From CAWICD01 sp052267165 (GTDB lineage Bacteria > Vulcanimicrobiota > Vulcanimicrobiia > Vulcanimicrobiales > Vulcanimicrobiaceae): a DNA stretch of 64,000 nt. Both the position numbers and the translations under genes were made by a program. The notes under the pieces are model-generated. The model had not been told where the DNA came from. It saw nothing but the letters and a program-made list of their open reading frames with translations, and did not search any database. Positions 46,070 to 54,802 of the stretch are shown in pieces; within the stretch, counting starts at the first letter, position 1; every line of letters starts with the position of its first letter. The DNA lies in NCBI GenBank assembly GCA_052267165.1, contig JBKQHO010000061.1:38688-102687 (forward strand). Reading direction: 5' to 3'.

Positions 46070-47667
46070 AACGAGACTTTGTAGGCCTTGCCGCGTGACG
46101 GCACGTTGCGGTTGACGACGTCGGAGAGTGACGAGGTCGTGTTGAGGACTTGCCATCCCACGGGCGAGAACGTCCGCTCGTTGAAGATCTGCGGGGCGAG
46201 CAGCGGGCTCGTCAGCGCCTGCGAGAACGCGTCGATGCCGACCAGGCGCCCGGCGAGCGGCGCGAGCGCCGAGTTTTCCCGGACGTCCTCGGCGCACAAC
46301 CCGACGTAGAACTCGAGGTTGTCGACGTGGCCGTAGAGCCGCGCCAGCTCGCGCTGCGCCACCGGGTCGCCGGTGATCTGGTCGAACGCGGTGACGCGCG
46401 GAAAGCCGCACATCGCGCGGTAGTCGTTATAGCTGGCCAGCTGGGCCATGCGGCCGAGGCGCACCGTCATCAACTCGGTGACGTCGATCAGAAACTCGTC
46501 GGTGTTGAAGAGGCCGATCTTGGCGGCCGGCTGCGACGACGTCTCTTCGAACAGCTCGCCCAAGCCCTTGTCCACGATCAAGCCGTTGTTCCAAAGCGAC
46601 TGGGCCATCGGAATCTGCTGGTCGCCGTACTGCAAGCTATCGGGTAAGGCGCTGTGCCAGCGGTAGACGAGCGTGAACTCGACCGTCATCCAATTCTGCC
46701 GGTACCAGCGCTCGTTCTTGAAGGCGAGCGGGTCGGTCATGAACTTGAAGCGGTACGGCGTGATGTGGTTGATGTACTCGTCGATGACGATCTTCATGAT
46801 GGTCGCCATGACGGTCACGCGCGCGGTCTGGAAGAGCCGCTCGTCGTCCCAAGCGGGATAGGCCTTGGCCAGCAGCTCGCAGACCCGGTTGTGCTCGCGC
46901 AAGAAGAGCACGTTGAGCATCACGAAGCCGATCTGGATGTTGGCGCGCTCCACGCCCATCGCGAACATCAGCGCCTTGCGCGCCGGCTCGAGGCTGTCTT
47001 CCTCGGGGAACGGCACGTAGAGGTCGCTGAACTCCGGCGCGATCGTCCCCGTCTCGGCGTCCGAGTAGAAGAAGGGCGGGTATTCCTCGCCCGAGATGGT
47101 TTGGCTCTTGAGCTTACCGCCCGAGAACGAGCGCAACATGTGCGCCGCCTTGGGCGTCAGGCCGTAGACCGGCGAGACGTCGATCTGATGGTTCGAGGTG
47201 TTCTTGAGGCGATTCTCGCGGTCGGTCCGCAGAAAACCGTCGGTGAACCACTGCACCCAGTAGGGGAAGAGGAGCGTCGACTTCTCGGAGACGACCGTCT
47301 CGCCGTCGCGCTTGCGGAACAGGACGGCGAGGTCCTCGACCTTGGGCAGGCGCGAGTCGGCGTTGAACGCCGGGTCCGGCGGCAGATGGCGCCCGGTGTA
47401 GGTCCGGTCGTTGAGCGAATCCCACGACGTGTACGTGTCGGTCTTCTTCGGGCGGTCCGTGCCGGGGATCTTGGGGTCGAGCGTCATGAGGCTGAAAGGG
47501 AACGGCCGTGTCGGGACCTTATAGATCGCGTGGTCGATCAGCGTCTTGTTGACGAGCTTGGCGAGCTGCGGATTGTCGGCGACGAAGCGCCAGAGCCCGT
47601 CGAAATGGGTCAGCAGGTACGTCTCGAGCGTGTTGCCGAGCCCGTCGTGCGAAGCGTCTCTCGCCAT
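46060..47667 (-). CDS. cyclooxygenase-like animal-type haem peroxidase
   Basis: The 535-residue protein aligns along most of its length with prostaglandin H synthases. Shared tracts include GGKLKSQTISGEEYPPF, LREHNRVCELLAKAYPAWDDERLFQTAR and KIVIDEYINHI. Proximal His338 and the radical-site Tyr335 are present in EFTLVYRWHSALPD, and AFSQA matches the serine region acetylated by aspirin. The distal region reads WVQWFTDGFLRTD, where animal enzymes have AQHFTHQFFKTD, so Asp143 replaces the distal His. There is no signal peptide or EGF domain. It diverges from a DtxR-family gene. Fatty-acid dioxygenation is plausible but unproved. Confidence 0.88.
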   Translation of the reverse strand: MARDASHDGLGNTLETYLLTHFDGLWRFVADNPQLAKLVNKTLIDHAIYKVPTRPFPFSLMTLDPKIPGTDRPKKTDTYTSWDSLNDRTYTGRHLPPDPAFNADSRLPKVEDLAVLFRKRDGETVVSEKSTLLFPYWVQWFTDGFLRTDRENRLKNTSNHQIDVSPVYGLTPKAAHMLRSFSGGKLKSQTISGEEYPPFFYSDAETGTIAPEFSDLYVPFPEEDSLEPARKALMFAMGVERANIQIGFVMLNVLFLREHNRVCELLAKAYPAWDDERLFQTARVTVMATIMKIVIDEYINHITPYRFKFMTDPLAFKNERWYRQNWMTVEFTLVYRWHSALPDSLQYGDQQIPMAQSLWNNGLIVDKGLGELFEETSSQPAAKIGLFNTDEFLIDVTELMTVRLGRMAQLASYNDYRAMCGFPRVTAFDQITGDPVAQRELARLYGHVDNLEFYVGLCAEDVRENSALAPLAGRLVGIDAFSQALTSPLLAPQIFNERTFSPVGWQVLNTTSSLSDVVNRNVPSRGKAYKVSFYR

Positions 47668-47795
47668 CTCCAGCTCCTCATCGCTCGAAATGCACTCTTC
47701 TGTAGGAGTGCCTTGTTGCGCGTTTCACCGCAGTGTAGCCTATCGCTCGACCCGGCGGGGAGCGGCGCCGCCGCCGTGAACCGGAGGAGACGAAT

Positions 47796-47844
47796 TTAGT
47801 TTAAGCTAATGATGAATTCAGAAGTCTGTTTTAGACGAAGCTAA
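47796..47844. promoter_or_regulatory. two TTAG-N4-AGCTAA boxes, probable DtxR-family operators
   Basis: TTAGTTTAAGCTAA at 47796-47809 and TTAGACGAAGCTAA at 47831-47844 share ten of ten fixed positions and lie 35 bases apart. The ends TTAG and CTAA are inverted, giving dyad symmetry like iron- or manganese-responsive boxes. They sit between the peroxidase gene and the regulator gene. Confidence 0.6.
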
Positions 47845-47879
47845 GGCCAAGCGAGCGGCTTTGCCGCCGGGAGGATCGG

Positions 47880-48644
47880 ATGGCGACTCCGGGGCTCAGC
47901 CCGATGTCGGCGATGGTTCAGTCGCACGGTTCGGACCTCAGTCCGACGATCGAGATGTATCTCAAGGTGATCGTGCGCATGTACGACGGCGATGGACCCG
48001 TTTCTACGTCGGTGGTGGCCCGCGAGCTCTCCGTGAGCGCCGCCTCGGCTTCGGCGATGCTCAAGCGGCTCGACGTCGAGGGCTACGTCACCCACGAAGG
48101 CCGCCACGGCGTCTTCCCCACGGCGCGCGGTGCGGTCATCGGCGCGCTGACGCTTCGCCGGCAGTGTTTGGCGGAACGCTTGCTAGTCGACCATTTGAAG
48201 GTTCCGTGGGAGCTCGCCGCCGCCGAAGCGTGCCGGCTCGAACACGCGATCTCGCCGCTGGTCGAGCATCATCTTGCGGAGTTCGTCGGCAATCCCACGA
48301 CGTGTCCGCACGGTCATCCAATCCCCAACGAGGACGGCTCGCGTTGGCGCCACGGGGGCGCGCTGGAGCTGAGTGAGTTGCCCGTCAACGCGTCCACCTA
48401 CGTGCTCGAAGTCAGTCACGACATGCCCGAGCTCCTCAAGTTCCTGGCCGAGATCGGCCTCATGCCGCGCGCCGAAGTCGTCGTTCGCCAGCGCGAGCGC
48501 GTCGCCGGCTTGATGACCTTGGGGCTGGCCGACGGCGATCGAACCGTCAGCCTGCAGCTGGGAAAATCGATCGTCGTTTACGATCCGCGCCTTCTGCCCG
48601 TCGAGCCGGCGGATGCGGGCGAACCCGCTATCGCCCTTTCCTAA
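47880..48644 (+). CDS. DtxR/MntR-family metal-dependent regulator
   Basis: The 254-residue repressor has a winged helix-turn-helix (VSTSVVARELSVSAASASAMLKRL) at about residues 40-62. The dimerisation and metal-binding domain follows with WELAAAEACRLEHAISPLVEHHL and CPHGHPIPNEDG. A C-terminal FeoA/SH3-like domain covers the last 80 residues (GLMPRAEVVVRQRERVAG). GGGAGGAT precedes the ATG. Such regulators repress metal-uptake or metal-using genes when Fe or Mn is bound. Two similar boxes lie upstream, shared with the divergent haem peroxidase. Confidence 0.93.
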   Translation: MATPGLSPMSAMVQSHGSDLSPTIEMYLKVIVRMYDGDGPVSTSVVARELSVSAASASAMLKRLDVEGYVTHEGRHGVFPTARGAVIGALTLRRQCLAERLLVDHLKVPWELAAAEACRLEHAISPLVEHHLAEFVGNPTTCPHGHPIPNEDGSRWRHGGALELSELPVNASTYVLEVSHDMPELLKFLAEIGLMPRAEVVVRQRERVAGLMTLGLADGDRTVSLQLGKSIVVYDPRLLPVEPADAGEPAIALS

Positions 48645-49058
48645 GGTCCTTGACTTCATACGTTGCGGCGCGCACGGGTGATGCGCGTTCGCACCCTCCG
48701 CGTCGCTCCGAAGCGGCCGGCGGAAGCGTGAGAGAGAACTTCATCGTTAAAACGTTCTTAAGGTGTTGCCGCGAAGTTGGGACCCCCGAAGCGCCGCGAC
48801 GACACCTCCGCCTTCACGAAAATTTTTACCGCCGCCGCCCGTCAGTCGATCGCGTCGCAGGCGTAGTCGCGTCACCGGACGGCCGTTCGCCGAGCGCTCC
48901 CGCGCGAAACGCGCGAAAGATATTCCCTTTTCTCGCCGAGGGGCTGCAAATTCGCGGACAATCGCTTATTATGTGGCGGGTGTCCCGACTGCGGGTCGCC
49001 TCAAAGACGCGCTCCTCACAGACGATGACGTGGCTACAGGAACACGCCAGAGGCGAAT
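48645..49058. other. intergenic stretch without a supported gene
   Basis: About 410 bases with short open frames only. No domain or strong ribosome site is evident until GAGGCG just before 49059. Confidence 0.4.
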
Positions 49059-49283
49059 ATGCTTTACGACGCAACCTCGAATGTCAAAACCGGCAATGTG
49101 CTCGAAGACGAATTGATCGAGCAGCTTTCGATCGCTTTGAAGATTGACAGTCCGCTCGCGGTCAGTGCGTTGATCTTCTCCGACGTGCACACGCTGGCGA
49201 CCAGAGCAACGAAGGCTTTCGGGCGCCCCGTGCGCTACGTCGGCGAAAACTACGTCGGCGAGCACGTCTTCAACATCGCCTAA
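49059..49283 (+). CDS. small hypothetical protein
   Basis: The 74-residue product reads NVLEDELIEQLSIALKIDSPLAVSALIFSDVHTLATRA and ends in GRPVRYVGENYVGEHVFNI. It is balanced in composition, with no signal peptide or membrane helix. GAGGCG lies a suitable distance before ATG 49059. I do not recognise the family. The next gene is the GGDEF-EAL protein, after 173 bases. Confidence 0.55.
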   Translation: MLYDATSNVKTGNVLEDELIEQLSIALKIDSPLAVSALIFSDVHTLATRATKAFGRPVRYVGENYVGEHVFNIA

Positions 49284-49371
49284 GCGCGTTCGAGAAGGGG
49301 CCCCGAGTGCGTTGCGCGGCACGCTAGCCGCGGCCTGAGTGCGCCTGTTTCTCCGGCTCATAAGGCAAGCT

Positions 49372-49402
49372 ATCGCCCGCCCTGGAGAGCGAAGCGGGCG
49401 AT
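49372..49402 (+). terminator. 9-bp perfect inverted repeat upstream of GGDEF-EAL gene
   Basis: ATCGCCCGC (49372-49380) pairs with GCGGGCGAT (49394-49402) around 13 bases. No T-run follows. It could terminate the preceding small gene or act in the leader of the next one. It does not match the c-di-GMP riboswitch consensus that I know. Confidence 0.35.
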
Positions 49403-49456
49403 GCGGCGTGCGCCCCATCGCTGCTTTTGCCGGACTTGTGCGCCGATAAAATCAGT

Positions 49457-50980
49457 ATGAATAAGGCGCTTCGCTCCGCTGCGGTATGTGTCGTGGTGCT
49501 TTCGGTTCTGCTGTCAGCCGGTGTCGTGTTGACCGCGGCGGCGCAGCGCACCCTGCCGCTCGTCTGGGCCCTACCGGTAGCAACCGTTCTCGTCCTGCTC
49601 GCGTTCGGCGTCCTGGTTCGCCGCCAGGCTCTCTTCGGGCCCGCGCCCGAGGCCGAGACCCCACCGGTGAGCGACGACCCGCTGGCGGACCCGCTGACAG
49701 GGCTCCCCAACGCGCAGGCCTTTGCTCAACTGACCGATCTGGCGCTTCAGCGCTGCGCGCTCGTCGAGAACGCCTCGCTTTCCGTCTACTCCCTCGACCT
49801 CGACGACTTCAAGAGCGTCAACGAGCGCTACGGCCAGCGCGCCGGGAACCGGCTGCTGGTTGCCGCTGCGGAACGCCTGGGCTCGGTTCTGCGCGGTAAA
49901 GACATCGTGGCGCGAACGGGCGGCGACAAGTTCACCGTCCTCGTCTGCCACCCCAAAGACGACGGCATCGCCGGCGAGGTCGGCGAACGGATGGTCCGGG
50001 CCTTCGACGAGCCGCTGCTGGTCGAAGGGACCGTCCATCTGATCGGAGCGAGCGCCGGCGTCGCGAGCCTCGATCCCGAGCACAAGACCGTCGAAGCGCT
50101 GTTGCGCGACGCCCACCTCGCGCTGGCCCAGGCGAAGGATCAGGGCCGCTCGCGCCTGGTGAAGTTCGATGCTGAGCTCGAGAAGGGCGCGCGCGAACGC
50201 TCGCAGCTGGCGGCCGACCTGCGGGAAGCGATGGACCGCGAAGACGGCCCGCACGTCCTTTTCCAGCCGATCGTCGACCTCGATGACGGACGTTGCTGCG
50301 GCTTCGAAGCGATCCTGCATTGGGAACATCCGGCCCAAGGCGAGATTCGGTCCGAGCTGCTCTTCGAGGTGGCTCGCGAGGCGCAGTTGCTCGCGCCCCT
50401 CGGCCGGCGCGTCGTGCGCGACGTCTGCCGCCGGCTGGCCGGCTGGCGCGACGACGGGGTGCAACTCGACCAGCTCTCCATCCACATCAACGTCTCGCCG
50501 GCCGAAGCGGCCTACTTCGAAAGCTGCGACGCCTTCGAGAACGCGCTGCGCTCCTACGCGATCCCGGCGCGGACGTTGGTCATCGAGCTGACGGAGGACG
50601 CCCTCGCCCGCGATCAGATGTCGGGCATCTTCGTGGCGCGGCTGGAAAGCATGGGCGTCCGCGTCTGCCTAAACGATTTCGGCACCGGTTATTCCTCGCT
50701 GCGCCGCCTCGACGAGTTCCGCGTCGACACGCTCAAGATCGATCGCTCGTTCGTCGTCTCCGCCGCCGAGGATTCTGGAAAACAGTCGCTGGTCGCGGGG
50801 ATCGTCGGGCTGGCCGAGGGCCTCCACGTCGAGGTCATCGCCGAAGGGATCGAGACCGAAGAGGAGCGCGATCTCGTCGAACATTTGGGCTGCCGCTACG
50901 CTCAGGGACGCTTCTTCGGGCGGCCGTTGCCGCCGAGCGAAGCGCGTGACCTGGCGTACCGCGCGACCCGGCGAGCCTAG
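49457..50980 (+). CDS. membrane GGDEF-EAL protein with altered active-site motifs
   Basis: About 507 residues from ATG 49457. Two hydrophobic segments at about 8-28 and 35-55 anchor it. The GGDEF domain carries GGDKF in place of GGDEF, with RGKD as a retained inhibitory-site motif just before it. The EAL domain has FEAILHW for the usual FEALxRW and LNDFGTGYSSL in place of DDFGTG; KIDRSFV and IAEGIET are kept. Loss of a metal-binding Asp suggests weak or absent phosphodiesterase activity, so the protein may act as a c-di-GMP receptor. A CheA-like kinase gene follows. Confidence 0.9.
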   Translation: MNKALRSAAVCVVVLSVLLSAGVVLTAAAQRTLPLVWALPVATVLVLLAFGVLVRRQALFGPAPEAETPPVSDDPLADPLTGLPNAQAFAQLTDLALQRCALVENASLSVYSLDLDDFKSVNERYGQRAGNRLLVAAAERLGSVLRGKDIVARTGGDKFTVLVCHPKDDGIAGEVGERMVRAFDEPLLVEGTVHLIGASAGVASLDPEHKTVEALLRDAHLALAQAKDQGRSRLVKFDAELEKGARERSQLAADLREAMDREDGPHVLFQPIVDLDDGRCCGFEAILHWEHPAQGEIRSELLFEVAREAQLLAPLGRRVVRDVCRRLAGWRDDGVQLDQLSIHINVSPAEAAYFESCDAFENALRSYAIPARTLVIELTEDALARDQMSGIFVARLESMGVRVCLNDFGTGYSSLRRLDEFRVDTLKIDRSFVVSAAEDSGKQSLVAGIVGLAEGLHVEVIAEGIETEEERDLVEHLGCRYAQGRFFGRPLPPSEARDLAYRATRRA

Positions 50981-51084
50981 GCTAACACCCCCTGGGTCTC
51001 GCGCTTCCGCACATTGTAAAGTCCTTCTTTACACGTGCCGATACCGCCAGTAACACGGAAGTCGTCACGCGGGGTTGAAACGCC

Positions 51085-51231
51085 ATGGAACACTTGATCA
51101 GTGCGATGCTGGCTCTGGCGCTGGCCGGAGTTCTGGCATGCCCGCTGATGACGAAGGGCTCCCTGCGCGGAGAGAGGCAGCGGGTGAGGCAACCCGCGTC
51201 GAATCGAGGAACGTCCACCTCAGGGACGTGA
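51085..51231 (+). CDS. possible 48-residue lipoprotein-like peptide
   Basis: ATG 51085 opens MEHLISAMLALALAGVLAC, a signal-like helix ending in a Cys in lipobox position, followed by a short polar tail and a stop at 51231. There is no clear ribosome site. It lies between the GGDEF-EAL and kinase genes. Translation is uncertain. Confidence 0.3.
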   Translation: MEHLISAMLALALAGVLACPLMTKGSLRGERQRVRQPASNRGTSTSGT

Positions 51232-51361
51232 CCGCCGAGGCGTCCACCGCCGCGGTACCGAGCAGGCCGCATCCGTGCCCTTCCTTCGAGACCCCGACAA
51301 AACGCTCGGCTTGGTCTGTTCTACGTCAATCCGTCCAGTCCAAGTGCCGATACGGGGAGTG

Positions 51362-53113
51362 ATGAACATCGCACTAGTTGGTCGAGACACCGCTCGTCCG
51401 AGTAGCCGGAAGCTCCTCTTTCTGGCCGTTCCCCCGATGGGCCTCGTGGTGCTCGGGGCCGCGCTCTACACGGTCTTGCAGAACGTCCACGTCGCGCTCG
51501 CCATCCCGTCCGCGTCCCTCTGGTACATTGTCGGGGCCGCCGTGGCGGGCCTCGCCTTGCTCGCGGGCAGCGTCGCCTGGCGCGTCGTCGACGCGCGGAC
51601 GCGCACGGCAGTGAACAAGCGCGAGCTTGAAGTTCAGAACGTCGAGCTCGGCAGGCGCTGCGAGGCGCTGGAAACGGCCCTTGGTGAGGCCGAGGCGGCG
51701 CTCGGAGCGGTCAACGCGCACCTGCTGCTGATCGACTCGTCGCTCGTCGTCTTGAGCCGCTATACCAGCGTTCTCGACGGCGTCTTCCACGGACGCGAGC
51801 TCGGTCCCGAGAACCTGCTCGACGTCCTGCAACGCGTGCTGCCCCAAGAGAACTGCGATGCCGCGCGCCACTATTTGCCTTCCCTCTTCGAGCTGGGCCA
51901 GGACGACCACGCCTTCGACGAGGCGAACCCGCTCCGGCGCGTCGAGGTAGCGTCGTCCGAAGGCGCGGATCCGCACTTCCTGAACTTCGGCTTCAGACGC
52001 GTCGTCGAGAACGGCGTCGTCACGCGCGTGCTCGTCTCGATCGAAGACGTCACGACCTCCGTGGTCGGCGAGCGTGCCGTCGTGGCCGCCGAACAGCGCA
52101 AGGTCGCGCTGCTCGAGCGGCTGGTCGACGTGCTGCGCCTCGAGCCGCGTGGCACCGAAGGCTTCCTCAATCTCGTCTCCGAGCAGTTTCGCACGATCGA
52201 CCAGGCGCTCTCCGCCTCCGATTTCATCGACGGCGAGTCGGACGAGCGAAGCGATCTGCTGCGGCGGCGTTTCAGCCTCGTGGTCGAGCGCGTTCGGATC
52301 GTCAAGGACGCCGCAACGCTGGCGGGCCTGGCGATCGTGCAGAAGAAGGCGACCGAAGTCGAAGCGTTGTTCACCGATTACGCCTCGCGCACTTCGATCG
52401 GCGGGCAAGAGTTCTTGGCCGCGGTCACGGCGCTGGCCGATCTGCGCGGCGTCCTGTGCGACGTTCAGACGACGCGTTCGCGGCTCGCCGGCATCGAGCG
52501 TTTCGTTCGCATCCGGCGCGAGTCGGGCGACGATCTCGCCAAGCTCGTCGTGGCGCTCACCGCCGAGCTCGCGAAGAAGTCCGGCAAACAGATTCGCGTC
52601 GAGGTCGACGAGTTCGACTCGCGCGCCTTGCCGCTCGAGCGCCGGCTCGCCGTGCAAGACGTGCTCGTCGAGTTGACGCGCAACGCGGTCGAACACGGTA
52701 TCGAAGATCCACAAGCGCGCGTCGCGGCCGGCAAACCGCCGTACGGCACGATCGAGCTGCGAGCGCTCGGCGACGCGCCGGCCGGCTCGTTCGGCTTTCT
52801 CTTTCGAGACGACGGGCGCGGCCTCGACCCCGCCGCGCTGCGTTCGCTCGCGATCCAGCGCGGCATCATAGACGCGGAGCGCGCGGCTGCCTACGACGAC
52901 GCCGCGATCGCCGGCCTCATCTTCCTGTCGGGCTTCTCGACGGCGGACCACGCGGACCACGAGCGCGAGCACGGTTTGGGACTGGCGGCGATTCGCCGGC
53001 GCGTCGTGGACGACTGCGGCGGCGAGATCGGCGTGAATTCGGAGACCGGACGCTCGTGCGATTTCGCTTTCTCCGTTCCGGCCCGCTCGACCGTGCTGGC
53101 CCTGAGCCCCTAA
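51362..53113 (+). CDS. membrane CheA-like histidine kinase
   Basis: A 583-residue protein. Two membrane helices lie at about 18-38 and 48-68. A coiled coil (RELEVQNVELGRRCEALETALGEAE) and a PAS-like region ending near residue 240 follow. The C-terminal ATPase has the CheA-type N-box ELTRNAVEHGIEDPQARVAAGKPPYGTI, then DDGRGLD and HGLGLAAIRRRV with a glycine-rich lid. A phosphorylatable Hpt-type histidine was not located with confidence. No cheW, receiver or chemoreceptor gene adjoins it. GGGAG is just upstream of ATG 51362. It probably signals with the adjacent c-di-GMP protein; this is contextual inference. Confidence 0.8.
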   Translation: MNIALVGRDTARPSSRKLLFLAVPPMGLVVLGAALYTVLQNVHVALAIPSASLWYIVGAAVAGLALLAGSVAWRVVDARTRTAVNKRELEVQNVELGRRCEALETALGEAEAALGAVNAHLLLIDSSLVVLSRYTSVLDGVFHGRELGPENLLDVLQRVLPQENCDAARHYLPSLFELGQDDHAFDEANPLRRVEVASSEGADPHFLNFGFRRVVENGVVTRVLVSIEDVTTSVVGERAVVAAEQRKVALLERLVDVLRLEPRGTEGFLNLVSEQFRTIDQALSASDFIDGESDERSDLLRRRFSLVVERVRIVKDAATLAGLAIVQKKATEVEALFTDYASRTSIGGQEFLAAVTALADLRGVLCDVQTTRSRLAGIERFVRIRRESGDDLAKLVVALTAELAKKSGKQIRVEVDEFDSRALPLERRLAVQDVLVELTRNAVEHGIEDPQARVAAGKPPYGTIELRALGDAPAGSFGFLFRDDGRGLDPAALRSLAIQRGIIDAERAAAYDDAAIAGLIFLSGFSTADHADHEREHGLGLAAIRRRVVDDCGGEIGVNSETGRSCDFAFSVPARSTVLALSP

Positions 53114-53238
53114 ACCGGCGCAGCTTGCATAGCCCGACGGCAAGTGAATCCGCGCTGCTGCCGAAGCTCGCGCGACCGACGGTCCCCTCCTATTCGCACT
53201 CGCTTTCGCTCTCGAGCTACTCCCTTGACGAGCTGTCT

Positions 53239-53442
53239 TTAGCGATCTGCCGTGTATGTCGTGTATATACTCGCGAACTTCTCACGTAGAGCGAACCACC
53301 CTTTTGCCAGACTGGCCACGCTGACGGCTCCGCCAACTCCCGCGGCGGCAACAGCTGATCCGATGATTAACCACAAAATTCCGGTTGCAGTGCTCACAAT
53401 GATCCACATTAATGCCAAGAGACTATAGGCTACTATAGGCAA
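53239..53442 (-). CDS. small two-helix membrane protein
   Basis: The 67-residue product begins MPIVAYSLLALMWIIVSTATGILWLIIGSAVAAAGVGG, which can form two helices, and ends with a charged KGWFALREKF segment. I do not recognise the family. It lies in a visibly AT-richer gap after the kinase gene; the short direct repeat CTATAGGC occurs twice just upstream of its start. Confidence 0.4.
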   Translation of the reverse strand: MPIVAYSLLALMWIIVSTATGILWLIIGSAVAAAGVGGAVSVASLAKGWFALREKFASIYTTYTADR

Positions 53443-53599
53443 CTAATATTGCGACGAAAGGAGTAATTGCAACGATGCCAAGCCAAGCAAGCCTTGAAGC
53501 GTCAATTCGTCTCTTGAGAAATAACGGAGTCCTGAGATGACCGCGATGCGGGGAAGAGTGCTTTCGCACCCCAGAACCAAAGAGCGCTAGCTAGGCCCG

Positions 53600-54106
53600 T
53601 TGCGTGTCAATCGGTCGTTTCTGCCTTCGATGCGCGAGCGTCGATGTGGGTTGGTCGTCTACCTGTCGTCGGCCGCGGGACGGGTCGTCTACCCTGACAT
53701 GGGTGTCTACTGCGCTTCCAAATATGCGATCGAGGCGCTCGCCGAGACAGCGTCGTACGAGCTTGGGCCGCTCAATATCGACGTCGCGATTGTGGAACCG
53801 GGCGCGTTCACAACCAACATCGGCAACTCGCGCAGCGGCCCCGACGACACCCAACGACTTCCGGGCTACGCCCACCTCCAGGCGACCTTTGCTTCGATTG
53901 GGGCGTCGCTCTCGAACGACGCCAAGGGGCGCGATTCGCGCGACGTGGCCGAGGCGATTTATCGGATCGCCACGTGCTCGCCTGGAAGCCGGCCTTTGCG
54001 AACGCCTGTTCCGGCTGACGCCGGCGTGGAAGGGATAAACGCGGCCTGTGCGCTCGCACAAGAGCGCCTATCGGCTTCGCGCGCAGTTGTCCCCAGCGGC
54101 GCCTAG
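53600..54106 (+). pseudogene. C-terminal fragment of a short-chain dehydrogenase
   Basis: The frame opens within the SDR fold: LPSMRERRCGLVVYLSSAAG, the catalytic YCASKYAIEALAE with Tyr and Lys, VAIVEPGAFTTNIG, and RDVAEAIYRIATCSPGSRPLRTPVPAD. The N-terminal Rossmann half, including the glycine-rich cofactor motif, is missing, so it cannot bind NAD(P). Upstream sequence is unrelated. An IS21-type remnant overlaps its 3' end. Confidence 0.75.
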
Positions 54107-54605
54107 GACTAAGAGCCCCAGGAAGTCGATGGGCCCGAGTGTCTCCGCTCGGGCTTGCTGGGCGCGTACGGTCAACGTATCCGCCATGCCGCCGAGGCGC
54201 AGTTGCCGTAATGCACGATCAAGTTCGTCGTTGGTCATGACTGATCTCCCTGTATCATCATCGTTCGACGACCCGCTCGATTTTCGGCGGCGATTGCTTC
54301 GGTCGATCGATGTCAAGGTTACGGCGCTGGCCTTTGCCCGTAACGGCGTGCTCGCGGATGCACTGCTGAGTGGTCGGATCAAGGATGCGCACCCAAAGTT
54401 GCCCGGCGTGCACGACAACTGCGCAGACGACGTAACGCATAGGGACGCCGTAGTACGTCTCGGCTGACCTCGTTGGGGGCCCAAAGGGCGGACTTTTGGG
54501 CTGCACATACAGCGATTGACAATTGCTGCTGCGCGTCTCGCGCAGCAGCTCCGCAAAGGCAATTGGCGAATGGCGAGCGGCCCACGAGCGCGATGCCCCG
54601 AGCAT
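54100..54605 (-). pseudogene. IS21-type remnant: istA end and istB start
   Basis: On the minus strand an IstA C-terminal piece (YYGVPMRYV, LDPTTQQCIREHAVTGKGQRR, DRPKQSPPKIERVV) stops at 54258. It has lost the usual 150 residues that follow. ATG 54239 with GGGAG upstream then begins an IstB start, MTNDELDRALRQLRLGGMADT and FLGLLV, which ends near 54100. It belongs to a different IS21 subgroup from the intact element at 36.9-39.4 kb. Non-functional. Confidence 0.75.
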
Positions 54606-54802
54606 TCTAGGACGCTCGAGGCTTCGCTGGGCTGACCGGATGTTCCGATGTTCCAGACCTTCAGTTCGACGAACCGCCGGATGCCAACGGCACGTCCGTG
54701 GTGTGGAGGCGGCGCGGTGACGCCCCCTCCTGCCCCGATTGTTCAGCGGACCGCGCGTCGCGCCGTTGCGGCGCGCTCAGGTCGCGTGGGCGATCCCCGG
54801 AG

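Noticed and set aside
49290..49456. c-di-GMP riboswitch before the GGDEF-EAL gene
   Set aside because: Only a simple inverted repeat is present; the conserved GEMM core was not found.
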